DNA from: Marsupella aquatica
Taxonomy: Eukaryota; Marchantiophyta
Direction: 5' to 3'
DNA length: 64,000 nt
NCBI GenBank assembly: GCA_973895155.1
Contig: OZ316891.1
Coordinates: 2,852,001-2,916,000, forward strand
Within the stretch, counting starts at the first letter, position 1, and each line of letters begins with the position of its first letter. This document shows positions 53,901 through 64,000 of the stretch, in pieces. The translations under genes and the position numbers were made by a program. The notes beneath the pieces were generated by a model. It saw nothing but the letters and a program-made list of their open reading frames with translations, made no database searches and had not been told where the DNA came from.

Positions 53901-55870
53901 AGACAAGTAGGTGTCGTAAAAGTGTTGGGATTTTCAAATTTTTTAATTTTTGTTAGTTCTAATTAATGGATGCAACAACCGGAGGCTAGAGTTGAGAGGG
54001 GTGTCGGGCGGTCATGGATGACAATGGAGCCATTAAAGGGGTACAAGGAGGCCAAAAGGCAGCCCAATGACTTGGAGGCCAAGGTGTGGGCATCTTAGAG
54101 GGGTGGGGGCTGGCCGAAGGCTCCACATAAGGTGCAAAACAAGAATAACGACCAAAATATAGAAAACATTGAAACAGACCATTGAAACTTGAAACAATCA
54201 CATGGGGCTGAAAGGTTTCAGAAACTCATGCAAAACTGGGGTTCCCTAGTTGATTTTAGGTCTGTATCAAACAATGACATCTTGAGAAACCTCAATGCCC
54301 GTAAAACGGTAAAACTAGACAATCTTGGAGTAGTGACGGTGGGAGGGCCCTTAGAAGGAAGGGGTTCCACACTTGTTGAGGGGCGCTTTGTAGAGGGGCA
54401 CTCTGTAGAAGGGGCCCCCACACTTTCTTCCTTCTCTTTTTCTCTTTTCTCACTTGTGGGGTTCCCACCCATTCCTAAACCCTAAACCTTTTCCCTGTTG
54501 TGCTTGATTTCAATGTGTGTACGGACCCTAGTCGTACGAGCATCATATTTTTGACCATCTCAAAATCAGAGGTTTATGGGATTTTTTGAAAGATCTCGCC
54601 GAGCTAAATCCAACGATATATCATGTAGTCAAAACGGAGTCAAGATGGTAAAGATATGTTAGATTATGTTTTTGACAATAATTTCTCGACATCGAATCCA
54701 TACGGACGTCTGTACATACTGCAGCCATGGACCCCAGTTTTTTCCCAGAAGTGGAGATGGTAGTTGCAAAGCCGGGGACCCCTTTTGTGGGAGAAGCCGT
54801 GGCCCCCTGGTGTTGTATGGACAAACAGAGAGGGATGGTGTCCAATAAAAACTTAAACGATCATATCTTGGCCGTTTGACCTCCGTTTTGTGTGCCATTT
54901 ATGGATCTGTGATTAGGAAGAGGAGAGCTCCTTAGATATGTTTTCAGAAGTAAGTTCTGAGAATATTTTAGTTTTGACAATCGTAGGGGCCCTTCCCTTT
55001 ACGGCGGACCGGTGGTGGCGATCAAGAGGATTGAGGCTGGTAGGCTGGGTAGATAGATAGGATAGGAGGTGGTGGACTCAAGTGAGTCCATTTTTAGTGG
55101 AGTGGTACTGGGCACTGTTGAAGGCAGCATCGGTCTCCCTTAGGATAGGATAGGTTGGTGATACATGTGTGTGCTGCATGTTAGGTTTTGAGGTTAGCGG
55201 CGCCACCAAGGGGTAGGGGCCAGCCAGGGCAATGACCGCCACACCCTTGTAGGGCTTGTCTGCTTTGGTGTGTTTTTCCAGTATTTAGGAGGGAGCCCCA
55301 TAGTGAATCGGGGGGAACTCAGTCTAGTGTTGATGAAACGTTAGCTGGTAGCATAGGGAAGGAAGTAATCTGGTCTGGAGTAGCGAGGTGAGAAGTAGTC
55401 ATTGTCCTAGTAAGGCAGGAGTTGAGTAGACGGCAGGAGGTCGGGTTACTCATGCAATGTATTACTTGTCACCAAAAGATATGGATTCAAATTGACTCTC
55501 CAAAGTTCGTTACATGTTATGATTTTGGTGCATTCATAGTTGTGTTCTTCCCATAGCCAATTTGGTGTGTTTTCATGAGAGGACCCACCAAGTGGTTTCT
55601 TGAGAGAAGTTTACAAGGTCTGGTTGGCTTTGTGAGCCAAAGGAGTGGTGACAGCACCCCACTAGAGACCAAGAGGAAAGTGCAATCCATGGGACTTGAT
55701 CAAAAATAGTGACGGGTGAGAAAGTTGACAGACTTGATCAAAAAATGCAATTCCGGGAGCGGAAACAAATATACTCATTCCTAGAGTGATGAAGTCTAAA
55801 TAGCGTCTCTCCACATCCCCGTGATACGATTAAAACGGTATTGGCTGTGAAGAAGTGGAAATGTACGTAG
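53901..55870. other. Gene-free stretch
   Basis: No recognisable gene. Open frames at 54189-54485 and its antisense 54218-54472 overlap and look spurious. A ggagggccc...ggggttcc region near 54340-54420 is G-rich. Several tttaggg-like words are scattered without forming an array. Confidence 0.45.
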
Positions 55871-56690
55871 TTACCGTTTGATAAATAGACGACATGGACC
55901 AAGACATTCATCATTAATTGCACCTATTTCAAAAGGAATTGTGATAACACCCATTGCCACCTTGTGACAATGAGAAGCATCGTACAAATCAACTTCCTTC
56001 GCCATCCAATTGGAGCGCATTGTAAAATCTTTTAACGTATGATCTATGAAAACATTTCTGCCAAAGGATTTGCCAAGATCTTTGCCAGGATCTTTGCCAG
56101 AGCCCATTTTTGAAACCTGTGCTGCATCCCAAATAACCCAAGTTTGAATGGCCTCATCTATTGTATTAGCTTCTGGATGTGGATAAGGCAGTGTTTGATT
56201 TCCCTCCACAATCTCCATTATTCGTATAGTGATGCGACCAGCACCAAGTATATCACTATGGCAAGTATCCATTGGATTTGTCTTGAATACAAATCCTTTT
56301 GCAACAAGCTGATCTAAAACAAACATTTCCACCTCATCTCCTTCATTGAATGTGTCTTGTTGAAAGCCAACATCAGATTTGGAACATTTATCATTATCAA
56401 TATCAACTGGAGAGGAGAAGTCATCCATGTTGGATTTATGTTGGAGAGTTGGTGACCTCAAGTATGCCAAGGCAGAATCCCAAATCACGCACGAGTCAAT
56501 TGCCTCAGCCAGAGTCATTGATTTTGGTGATGGAAATGGAAGTTCAAGCGATCCTTCAAAATATTTCTCAATCAGTACCCCAATTCGATTCCTCCCTAAA
56601 CAAATATTTTGTATAGGGTCTTTGGGGTCAACCTTTTGAACTATCCCTGTTGCAACTTCAAATCCTTCAATCGATCACCAATGAAACTTC
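55871..56690 (-). pseudogene. DUF8039-like repeat protein fragment, at least two and a half tandem modules
   Basis: Minus strand. Module 1 (about 56690-56450): GDEVSLV, a frameshift, GFEVATGIVQ, RIGVLIEKYFEGSLELPFPSP, LAEAIDSCVIWDSA. Module 2 (about 56350-56110): GDEVEMFVLDQLVAKGFVFK, RITIRIMEIVEGNQTLPYPHP, TIDEAIQTWVIWDAAQ. Module 3 (about 56000-55871): KEVDLYDAS, VAMGVITIPFEIGAI, then a stop. Each module resembles the DUF8039-like C-terminus of the CACTA TnpA-like proteins here (GxA...V.V...LP.P...L.DA.GS.V.W). It may come from another CACTA-type element or a related plant gene. The 5' end is not found and one frameshift lies near 56680. Confidence 0.6.
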
Positions 56691-56699
56691 ATCCCCACA

Positions 56700-58380
56700 A
56701 GAAAAAATAACCATGATAGCGTACCTGACCTTAATGAAAAAACTTTCAAAAAGGTTTGACATCATTTTGTCCCTCTTCCCAAAACTACGTCAATCATGAT
56801 CAGATAAACATCGAGAAATAGGCTATCTTCCAAATCTTCAGGTTAGCTCAAAATTATTTCGTCCCAATGACCTTGACAATCTTAGCTATGGTTGGATCTC
56901 TATAGACTGAGTGAGCAAAATGGCAATCTTGAACAATATATTTATGAGTTTTCAAAATAATTAGACCACATTCCAAGGAAATCTCATGACTATGCTTGAA
57001 TGATCTACATAGGTGTAATAGTAAAATTAAAGAAAATTTGTGGATGGGTCGACCTTTTTGCGACCCCCTGTCAAAACTATATTGGATATGCATGTTTGCA
57101 TTACAACATAACTAATCTAGAACTTCTTGCATCAAAGCCCTTGCCCAAGTTAGCTAGCATTCCCTCACCCAAATTCTATTACATGTATAGTGTATAGTTA
57201 TTATAATCCTATCTAAGGTAGCTTACCTTGACCAAAGTTAAGTATATAATTATGTTTCTAAAAAATATAGATTGGACTACAAAAGGCTTTAGTGAAGTCA
57301 ACAAGATTGAATCCAACAACCCTATTGACTGACTAGTCAAATAAAAAAGACTGACCTGCTCTCAAATGTTGGACACAAGATTAGACCTTTCAAAAGAGAC
57401 TTTAATTGTGGACCTGCTTGACAAGTTGAGTGGGTGCAAACTGACTCCCCTCACTCCAAATGAACCTAACCAAGACGGGCACAAGAGATATTGATCTCTC
57501 AAAGTCGGGATGCAAATGAAAGGAAAAGATGGATCCTAAATGACTTCTACCTCTTGACAGTTCACATTGGGAGCCTCTTATGTTGGGAGGATTTTCCGCT
57601 AGACGATAAGGTGATATTCCTTATCCATCCCAATTGTACGGATAAGGAATGGCAGGTGGGCAACAAAGGTTGGCAGGGTTGAGGGCAGGGAAGAAACGGT
57701 TGCGGTAGGCAGAAAGACAGGAGGTGGCATCGTATGGCTGTGACTTCGTACGGCCATGGCATTGTACGGTAGTCGTATGGAATAGGCAATCGCAACAAAG
57801 GCAGGTGCAGCGATTGGCAGGCAGGCACGCACACAGGCCAACAAGGCAAGCAGGGGGAGTATAGAGGAGTATAGAAGGAGTATAGGGGAGTATAGAAGGA
57901 GCTTCAGGCCTCATTTGTCTCATTTCTCCGCTTGCTCTTTGCTTTTTAATTTTTGCTCTTCTCCCTTGCTTGCTCTTGCTCCTTGCTCCTTGCTCCTTGC
58001 TCTTTTGCCTCACTCCTCAAATTTTTTTTGGCCTCGCTCTTGCATGTTTTGGGTTGCTCTTGGATGTTCCCTTCCGTTTTGCAAGGCTCAAATCAGGGTG
58101 GTCGTCTCCTGCACTGCCACATGTCACTCTTCAGCTATCTCAAACCCCCTCTATTATTTCAGAATGTTTTCTTCTAGCAGTTCAGAGATTCAAGTGGTTC
58201 TGGTGCATCTAAAGAGTCTATGAATTTTTACTACAACTTGGTGCATCAGTATGACCCCAAAGACAAGGATATCCAAAAGGTCGTACAAAAAGTTTTGACG
58301 ACCTCCAAGAGATTGCAAGCTGTCTTTCCAAGTAATGCATCCTTGAATTCATTTCAATCTAGGTCCGCCTTGCTCTAGGA
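56700..58380. other. Gene-free stretch with simple repeats
   Basis: AT-rich to 57.5 kb, then lower-complexity sequence including gagtatagRgg units near 57855-57900 and a ttgctcttgctccttgctcc run at 57960-58010. No gene seen. Confidence 0.45.
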
Positions 58381-58620
58381 GCGAGGGAAAGTCATTGGCA
58401 TTTGTTTTATGCTTGTTTGAGTGCGGTAAATTGTTTTGCCTTGCTTGTTTGAAGGGTTTGAGAAGAGTTGCCTCGCTCTTGGGGCGAGCCAACTAATGAC
58501 TCCTTGAAGTTCTTAGCTAATTTTCTAGGTGGATTTTGTTTCTTGTTTGAAGGGGTCAAAAACTTTGCCTCACTCTCGGGGCAAGGCAACGCATGACTCC
58601 ATGAAATTGGGGTAGCGAGG

Positions 58621-59073
58621 ATCATCAGTTATCAGTTTTTCCGCTTAAATTTTTTGAATCTCAGCTGAGCAGCTGAGATGACGACTTTGCACTTCCACGC
58701 ATCTCAGCTAGGCAGCTGAGATTGACTTCATCTCAGCTGACCTCGCCAAGATCGGCATGTGGACAAAAAAAATAGGAATTTGTTTTTTAAATTTATATTC
58801 TTGAAAAATTCAAAACGAAAAAAAAATTGAAAAAAAAATTCTACAAAATCCCGTGTCCGTACCGTACTTGGTATCTTGGCTTGCCCCGCCGAGAAGTGGT
58901 GTCCGTACGGTACGGACACCCATAGTGAAGAAATTTTTCAAAAAAGAGTTTTTTTTCAATCATCAAATTTTTCTTTCCGCATTTTTTTTCGGCACCGCAT
59001 CTTGGCAGCCTCTTTGAGATGATGTGGCAATTGATAACAGGTCGACTGATGGAAACGACTGATAACTGATGAT
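58621..59073. mobile_element. MITE-like element with 16-bp perfect terminal inverted repeats
   Basis: Starts atcatcagttatcagt and ends with its exact reverse complement. 453 bp, AT-rich, non-coding, with internal hairpins (atctcagctgagcagctgag-type palindrome near 58658, and the GTAC palindrome at 58899). No target duplication is obvious on its flanks, so the superfamily is not assigned. Confidence 0.6.
58899..58919. repeat. 21-bp palindrome with 10-bp arms
   Basis: gtgtccgtac, one base, gtacggacac. A related gtgtccgtaccgtac lies 47 bp upstream at 58852. Inside the MITE-like element. Confidence 0.85.
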
Positions 59074-59190
59074 GTAATTTTACTCCATAAAATTCTTAGC
59101 TAATTTTCTAGTTGGATTTTGTTTCTTGTTTGAAGGGGTCAAAAAACATTGCCTCGCTCTTGGGGCGAGGCAACGCATTCATGACTCTGT

Positions 59191-60938
59191 CATGAGATGA
59201 GAATGTTGGATTCAAGTTGGGATGCAAGATATCTCACGTTTCCATAAACACTACTGACTGGAGTTATTCCGAGCTCAGTCTTTAGAAGTGAGAAATAGAC
59301 AGTACATACAGTGCGACAGTGAAGTAGCTTCAATCGAAGGCAAGTATTTGAGTTAAATTCAGTTGTTCACATTTCCTTTGTACTCAATTACAATTATTTT
59401 AGACTTAGAGTTGGTTGGTGTTGATAGTAAAGGCTGCAACAAGCTAGATTGAATATTGCCTCAAAAGTGGTGTGTGCTAGAAAAATGCTCTTTGTCAGAA
59501 TGATATTAGCTTAAAGCACAAATCATAGGGAAGCAATTAGTCATTAGAAACCAAATGGGCATAAAATAAGGCCCTTAAGCCTTTGTAAAGGGCACCTGCC
59601 CAGATTTCTCCTTAATCTGCCCGAAAAACATTTGACGGATGAGATTAATTGCATCTAAGGTATCGTGAAAGGAATTGGCAAGCAGTTCTCTAAAGAAAGT
59701 TGGGATCTCTTTTGATTGTGGCGTAAGTACAGTACGTGTATGTACGTACGTAGATGTTGACAGGAATGCGGATCGTGAATGAGCCGACTCTGTCACTCCC
59801 TTTCCAAAGGAAACAGTCAAAATTGCATCCCGCGGGAGTGTTGCTGGCTTGCATGGAACTGACTTTTTGCGGGAGGAATGCCGAGGCATAGTGAATCATT
59901 TTTGAACCTTTCTCTCAACTGAATTGGATTTGAAGTGTTTGGTCAAATCCAATACCTTCCAAAGACAATCCGCGGGAGTGAAACTGAGGAGCGATGAGTA
60001 GAGTGTGCATCAAAAAGTAGAATTGAGTTGAATAGTGGAACATTGGAATGGTGAATTGAGCAGGGCGGTGCGATGGCGTCCCGATGGGCAGGAGGAATGT
60101 TGACAATGCCATACTGTGCAGCCAAAATGTATAAGATTGGGCAATTCTGCCCCGTGGGATTGTCATGGTTTTTGAGATTTGTGAGTTTAGAAATAGACTA
60201 AATAGCTCCACAATTCAAGCATCGTTATGTGGTAGACTTAGCGTCGACTTCAGGCCTTGCCAGTGCCATCAAATTGGAAGAGGAATAGTCTATTTTCCTG
60301 CTTTCAATTCACTCGCGACAGCAGCAATAGCTACAGGGAAGTGACTCGAGCGCAAACAAATTGTGGATGCAAAGATTAATTGAGCTTCCACTCGTGATCT
60401 TTCCATGCAAAGATTCAATAGCGAGGAGTGTGCACTGTCGGGTAGCAAATTGCGAGGATCGGAGAAGCTGGGACCAGGATAAGATTCGCACTGAGCCTTG
60501 GCCAAGAGTGAGCAGTGTTTGCACTGCCGGGTAGCAAATTTTAAGGATCAGCCACAAGCCTTTGTCGGCTTGCTGTGCAATTTTTTGCCTCTATTTACTT
60601 CTATGGGCCAGGCGATAGATCAGGCGATTCTGAATTGTTGAGGTACGAGAATTGTCCAATTGTTTAATTTGTAGAAAGCGTTCTTGCACTTTTGGTTCTG
60701 CACTGTGGTCATGTTCTCGTCATGCTGTGCTGTGTACAACTACATTGTCATGCTTTTCTCCTGTTTATGATGACCTGTAGAAGGGAATTTGTCGCTTGTG
60801 CTGCACGAGGTCTCCCAAGTTTAAGCCACGGACCATACTCGTCCAACTAGTCATCACATTTACAGGTATCCAATCTTGCCAATCATGCGGTTGTGCCTGG
60901 TTGCGTCTTTGACCAGGTTCAAGAATTCTCTGCTTAGT
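59191..60938. other. Gene-free stretch
   Basis: No convincing coding region. A gtacgtacgta run is near 59742. Parts of 60290-60560 repeat the words gggtagcaaattgcgagga and gggtagcaaattttaagga (60440 and 60531), a short direct repeat. Confidence 0.4.
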
Positions 60939-61007
60939 TATGAAATTTGCTTTTCAGTGGATCCCTGATTTGCTCCGCTGATGAAACAAGGCCCAGCCTT
61001 TGCTTAA
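60939..61007 (+). pseudogene. Decayed copy of the exon at 63905-64000
   Basis: tatgaaatttgcttttcagt... reads YEICFSVDP, a stop, FAPLMKQG, against YEIRFSVDPKFAPLIKRG at 63944-64000. About 42 aligned bases are nearly identical. It suggests a duplicated gene unit of about 3 kb; this copy is disabled by the TGA. Confidence 0.6.
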
Positions 61008-61879
61008 CCGGTGTGTAGGGGAGCAAGTTGGTGCAGCTGTCGGCCCTGAAGCAAATAGAGAGGAGACGGAGAAGCCTTTTGCACTTTTACTAAGAAAACA
61101 TACAAAGCAGTGAGTGCGCATCCGAACTTCTGCTCAATTTGTTCCTACTTACTGAAAATTGTTTGGTTTAGTGTCGACATTTACTGTACACAGGCTCCTG
61201 GTCTGCTACTGATGTCTGCTCTATGAATCTATGGTACGCATCAGAATAATGGATGTCAGGCTAATGCATTTTTGTTTTTGAAATTTACAGGCCAGTAGCT
61301 GAGTAGCGATCCACGTCGAGTTAAGCTAAAGCTTGTGAGATTTTTACTGACCATTCTAAGTGAGTTGAGAGACAGAACTAGTGGCGACAAGTGGGAATGC
61401 AAACACTCCCGCATGGTTGCTCCTTGTTTTGTCACTCAACAAGCTTCCAATTACTACTCAGTCTCGTGCAAAACCCCTGTATTCATCATGGTTGCCATAA
61501 GGCCAATTTACATGGAGAGTTTCTATCCTGAGAATGCGACTATAGATACCCTATTTAACTTGGTCCCCTTAGTGGATAATTGATAACTCTTTTTAAACTC
61601 ATGTTTACAGGAGTGTGTTTGGGAAGCCAACAATACCCGAATTGGTCTGCTTACACATATATTTGGACATTTCTTGAGGTTAGTGTAGACATAAAACCTA
61701 AGTAAAACCCCTGCTTTGCTAATTTATCGATTGAATGTGTCTAAACCTATATAATCCTTAATTGACTTGACTAGCCTAATGGCATGGTTTTTGTTTATGA
61801 GGGTATTAATACATTCTCATCAGAGTTTAATTCCTAGTACTGTTCATTTGATTTTTTAAAATTTGAAGTGAATGCTTAG
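61008..61879. other. Probable intron or upstream region of pseudokinase gene
   Basis: AT-rich, one 82-codon frame (61335-61583) without recognisable motif. Ends in a splice-acceptor-like tgaatgcttag just before the kinase exon. Confidence 0.4.
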
Positions 61880-63534
61880 GACCAGATGGGCACGGCTCAG
61901 AGGAGGTTCCAGCTATCATTGTTGGTGAACGTAGCATTCCAGGGAAAAAGAAAAAGAGAAAGTCTCACTTGTCTAAGCCTGATATTGCTAAGAAGCAAAG
62001 ACTAAATGGGGCCATTAGACATAAGTGGATGGCAACTTGGTACCTTAACCTTGTTAACATCAGCATGGTAGAAGATGAATATAGCACACCTGGAACTCCT
62101 TATGGCCTTCACATGTTTGTCCAATTTCTGTTTGAAATTGGAAAGGAGGCAATATCCGAATTCTTAGCAGATTTGATAGCCTCCGAAGGTAATATAGACA
62201 AAGCCAGCAAAGAGGACAACGCCTTGTTGGAGATGTGCAAGCAAGGTGCTTTGAATTGGAAACGCGAGTGGGCCCTTTGGTTGGATTCTGCAGAGAAGAA
62301 GGAGTGGATTACTACGGAGGAGGGGGCATTAGTGTGGGGGGTGTTCACAACTGATGAGGCTTTCCTGACCAACCGCAACACTCTAGCTGAGGAGATAGAA
62401 GGGTGGTTCAATGCATCAAGTGGGTCTACAGGAAGAGTGGTGACCCAAAGACAGGTTGATGAGCCCATTACAGACCCCTCCCTTACTTGTATCTCATTGA
62501 AGGACCTATACTCTCCTTGGGATGATAGTTCACATATTTGCAGTGATTCTCAACATGATTATCACCTTGTCCGTTTTGTTGGGGTGCATCTTGTTAACTT
62601 ATTTGGAGCATCCATGGTGTATGTGGCCAAACGCTTTAAGAGAGTTAACTATGAACGCCATATCTTGCCTCAACACCGCATGTTTTCAGAAATGCAGGTT
62701 TGTGGGGTAAGGATGTGTGGATTAGTTAACCCTGTAGCCATGATAAATGATTATGAGTGTCCAACACTCATTTTTCCATACTGGAATGGAGGGACATTGG
62801 AAGACATGTTGGGCCACTTGAGGGAATTTCAAAACAACCGAATGTTGGGATTCAATGAGGCACCAGAGCAAAGATTGGCCATTTTTATGGACAGTTGCTT
62901 AGAGATTTCCCTTGCCCTTTTAGAGACACTCCGATGTATGCATTCAAAGGGGTGGCTTCACAATAGCCTGCATGCTAGAAACATCCTTTTACATTTTCCA
63001 ACATGGCAATGGACTAAAAAGGGAGAGCAAAAAGTGACTGGGACCACTGATCTTGTGTTTGTTGGCATCTCAAACTTTGGAAGATGTTGCAAAGTCATGG
63101 GAACAAAAGAGGACTGGGCTCCCAAGTTTGGAGAATGGAATTGGGAAATCAACCCAGTTGGCCCCCCTCGTCACATAGCCCCTGAGTTGTATATGGGGGA
63201 GAACAACCGACTTTCTCCCTCTGACGGGTCAAGATTTTACACTGAGCTCACTGATGTCTATGCTCTTGGCACCTCAATTAGAGGGATGTGCAAAAACTAC
63301 TTTGAAGGTTGGGAAAGGGTGCATTACATTGGTTGGCATGATAGATTGGATCATACACAGGCCTTTAGAGATAAGAAGGGAGTGGCAAGTAGGTTAGTGC
63401 ATCTTTTACACCGTTTGGCACATCCAGACATGAAGATTCGGAAAACAGCAAAGACTAATGCAAGGCAATGGAAAGAGGATCTGGGTGTGAACTCTAGAAA
63501 TGTGTATAGGCCATTGGCTGGATGGTTTACTTAG
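61880..63534 (+). CDS. Protein-kinase-like protein, catalytically degenerate (pseudokinase), long 3' exon
   Basis: An open exon runs from a splice-acceptor-like site near 61880 to TAG at 63532-63534 (about 550 codons); the start codon must be in an upstream exon not identified. A basic PGKKKKRK segment leads into an N-terminal helical region of unknown type. The kinase-like domain is C-terminal: LIFPYWNGGTLEDML (hinge-like), ALLETLRCMHSKGWLHNSLHARNILLHF (catalytic loop, HNS where active kinases have HRD or HND, downstream Asn kept), FVGISNFGR (where DFG/DWG is expected), PPRHIAPELY (APE motif), and TDVYALGTSI (subdomain IX Asp). The catalytic Asp is Ser and the metal-binding Asp is Asn, so phosphotransfer is unlikely. 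Similar LHF-type kinase-like proteins occur in bryophytes and lycophytes. The exon is otherwise intact. Confidence 0.65.
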
Positions 63535-63904
63535 GTGATAGACTCGTACATTCTAGGTGGCTTAATTTGGACAGGATAGGCTGTTTTATCGGCAATGGAT
63601 GTGGCCGACAAAAAGTTACTTTGTCTATCATTATACATTAATGAAGTATATTTCATTGTTGACCACCTATTGCAAAAGCTGGTGAAAGGACAATTGCCGG
63701 CATGCCAGTTTTGTATTATTAAGGATTTTTGCCTTAAGGCACAAATGTTCCATGCCAATGTTGTATGTTTGGGGTGCATGTATGGGTGGCTTGATCAACT
63801 GATGAGGGTGATTATTTTAACTGCCAATATGAGTTTTATTTCTGAGTATGAGCTTGCCCTATGGCTAATGAAGATATGTTTATTGTACTCTCTTATACAG
63901 AATG
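63535..63904. other. Intergenic or intron sequence after the pseudokinase exon
   Basis: Contains a 117-codon open frame (63595-63948) without motif that overlaps the next exon in another frame; probably not coding. Ends in cttatacag, a plausible splice acceptor. Confidence 0.35.
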
Positions 63905-64000
63905 ATGGCCTTGGCAGATGTCACCAACAAATGGGGCAAGGCCTATGAAATTCGCTTTTCAGTGGATCCCAAATTTGCTCCGCTGATCAAACGGGGGCTC
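63905..64000 (+). CDS. Start of a further coding exon, cut by the window end
   Basis: Open from an ATG at 63905 to the last base: MALADVTNKWGKAYEIRFS then VDPKFAPLIKRGL. It follows an acceptor-like cttatacag. The second half is the intact form of the decayed exon at 60939-61007. Family not recognised; it may be the first exon of the next member of the pseudokinase gene family. Confidence 0.5.
   Translation, partial: MALADVTNKWGKAYEIRFSVDPKFAPLIKRGL

Larger units (their letters stand above)
58466..59190. repeat. Tandem repeat unit (about 115 bp) interrupted by a MITE-like insert
   Basis: The unit containing ttcttagctaattttctag, ggattttgtttcttgtttga and tgcctcgctcttggggcgag occurs at about 58466-58590 and again at about 59085-59185, with a partial earlier copy near 58430. 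The 453-bp insert lies between the copies. Confidence 0.7.

Noticed and set aside
59575-59899. Minus-strand 104-codon and overlapping 69-codon frames
   Set aside because: Two overlapping frames without motif next to a gtac microsatellite. No sign of splicing or homology.
1-64000. tRNA or rRNA genes
   Set aside because: I saw no cloverleaf with A/B box pairs or conserved rRNA core. This is reading by eye, so a covariance-model scan could still find a small RNA.

Overview
This is plant-type nuclear DNA built almost entirely of transposable elements. The evidence is GT-AG introns, CACTA (En/Spm) transposase genes with plant-specific domains, Ty1/copia and Ty3/gypsy elements, and an EDM2-like PHD module. 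The species cannot be fixed from sequence. The family mix (CACTA with DUF4216/Ptta/DUF8039-like parts, DUF7869-type proteins, a land-plant-type pseudokinase) points to a TE-rich streptophyte, perhaps an early-diverging one; that is inference. I saw no bacterial operon, rRNA, tRNA or CRISPR.

Layout. Bases 1-5393 are the right part of CACTA-1: the end of its TnpD (DUF4216) gene, a multi-exon TnpA-like gene and the subterminal repeats. It abuts a minus-strand fragment of an EDM2-like PHD gene (5394-5886). Bases 5.9-11.1 kb hold LTR-like direct repeats, minisatellites, another CACTA terminus, a broken copia gag and a diverged copia LTR.

Bases 11.1-54 kb form a nest of insertions, most of whose junctions can be read. 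A minus-strand DUF7869-type gene (pieces 11090-11428 and 51461-53900) is split by a Ty1/copia element at 11429-51460 (5-bp duplication ttgta, LTRs about 6% different). Copia gag is split by element Y (47343-49348, duplication agtga) and element X (14624-46878). X is split by CACTA-2 (15218-46293, duplication atg). The TnpA-like gene of CACTA-2 is split by a 14.1-kb Ty3/gypsy element (29923-44014, duplication atgtg, LTRs about 1% different). The order of nesting gives the order of insertion.

CACTA-2 carries, besides its TnpD and TnpA-like genes, three host-like genes: an EDM2-like PHD protein, a twin-BRCT protein (one stop codon) and an F-box-like protein. The gypsy element has 4-kb LTRs, each holding an open reading frame of about 880 codons with a long C-terminal coiled coil. 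In the 5' copy this frame lies between a TATA box and gag, so it should be the first reading frame of the genomic RNA. The internal region encodes Gag (three zinc knuckles) and a -1-frame Pol with one in-frame stop.

Bases 54-60 kb contain a DUF8039-like repeat pseudogene, tandem repeats and a MITE-like element. Bases 60.9-64 kb hold a pseudokinase exon flanked by two copies of another short coding exon, suggesting a tandemly duplicated gene family.
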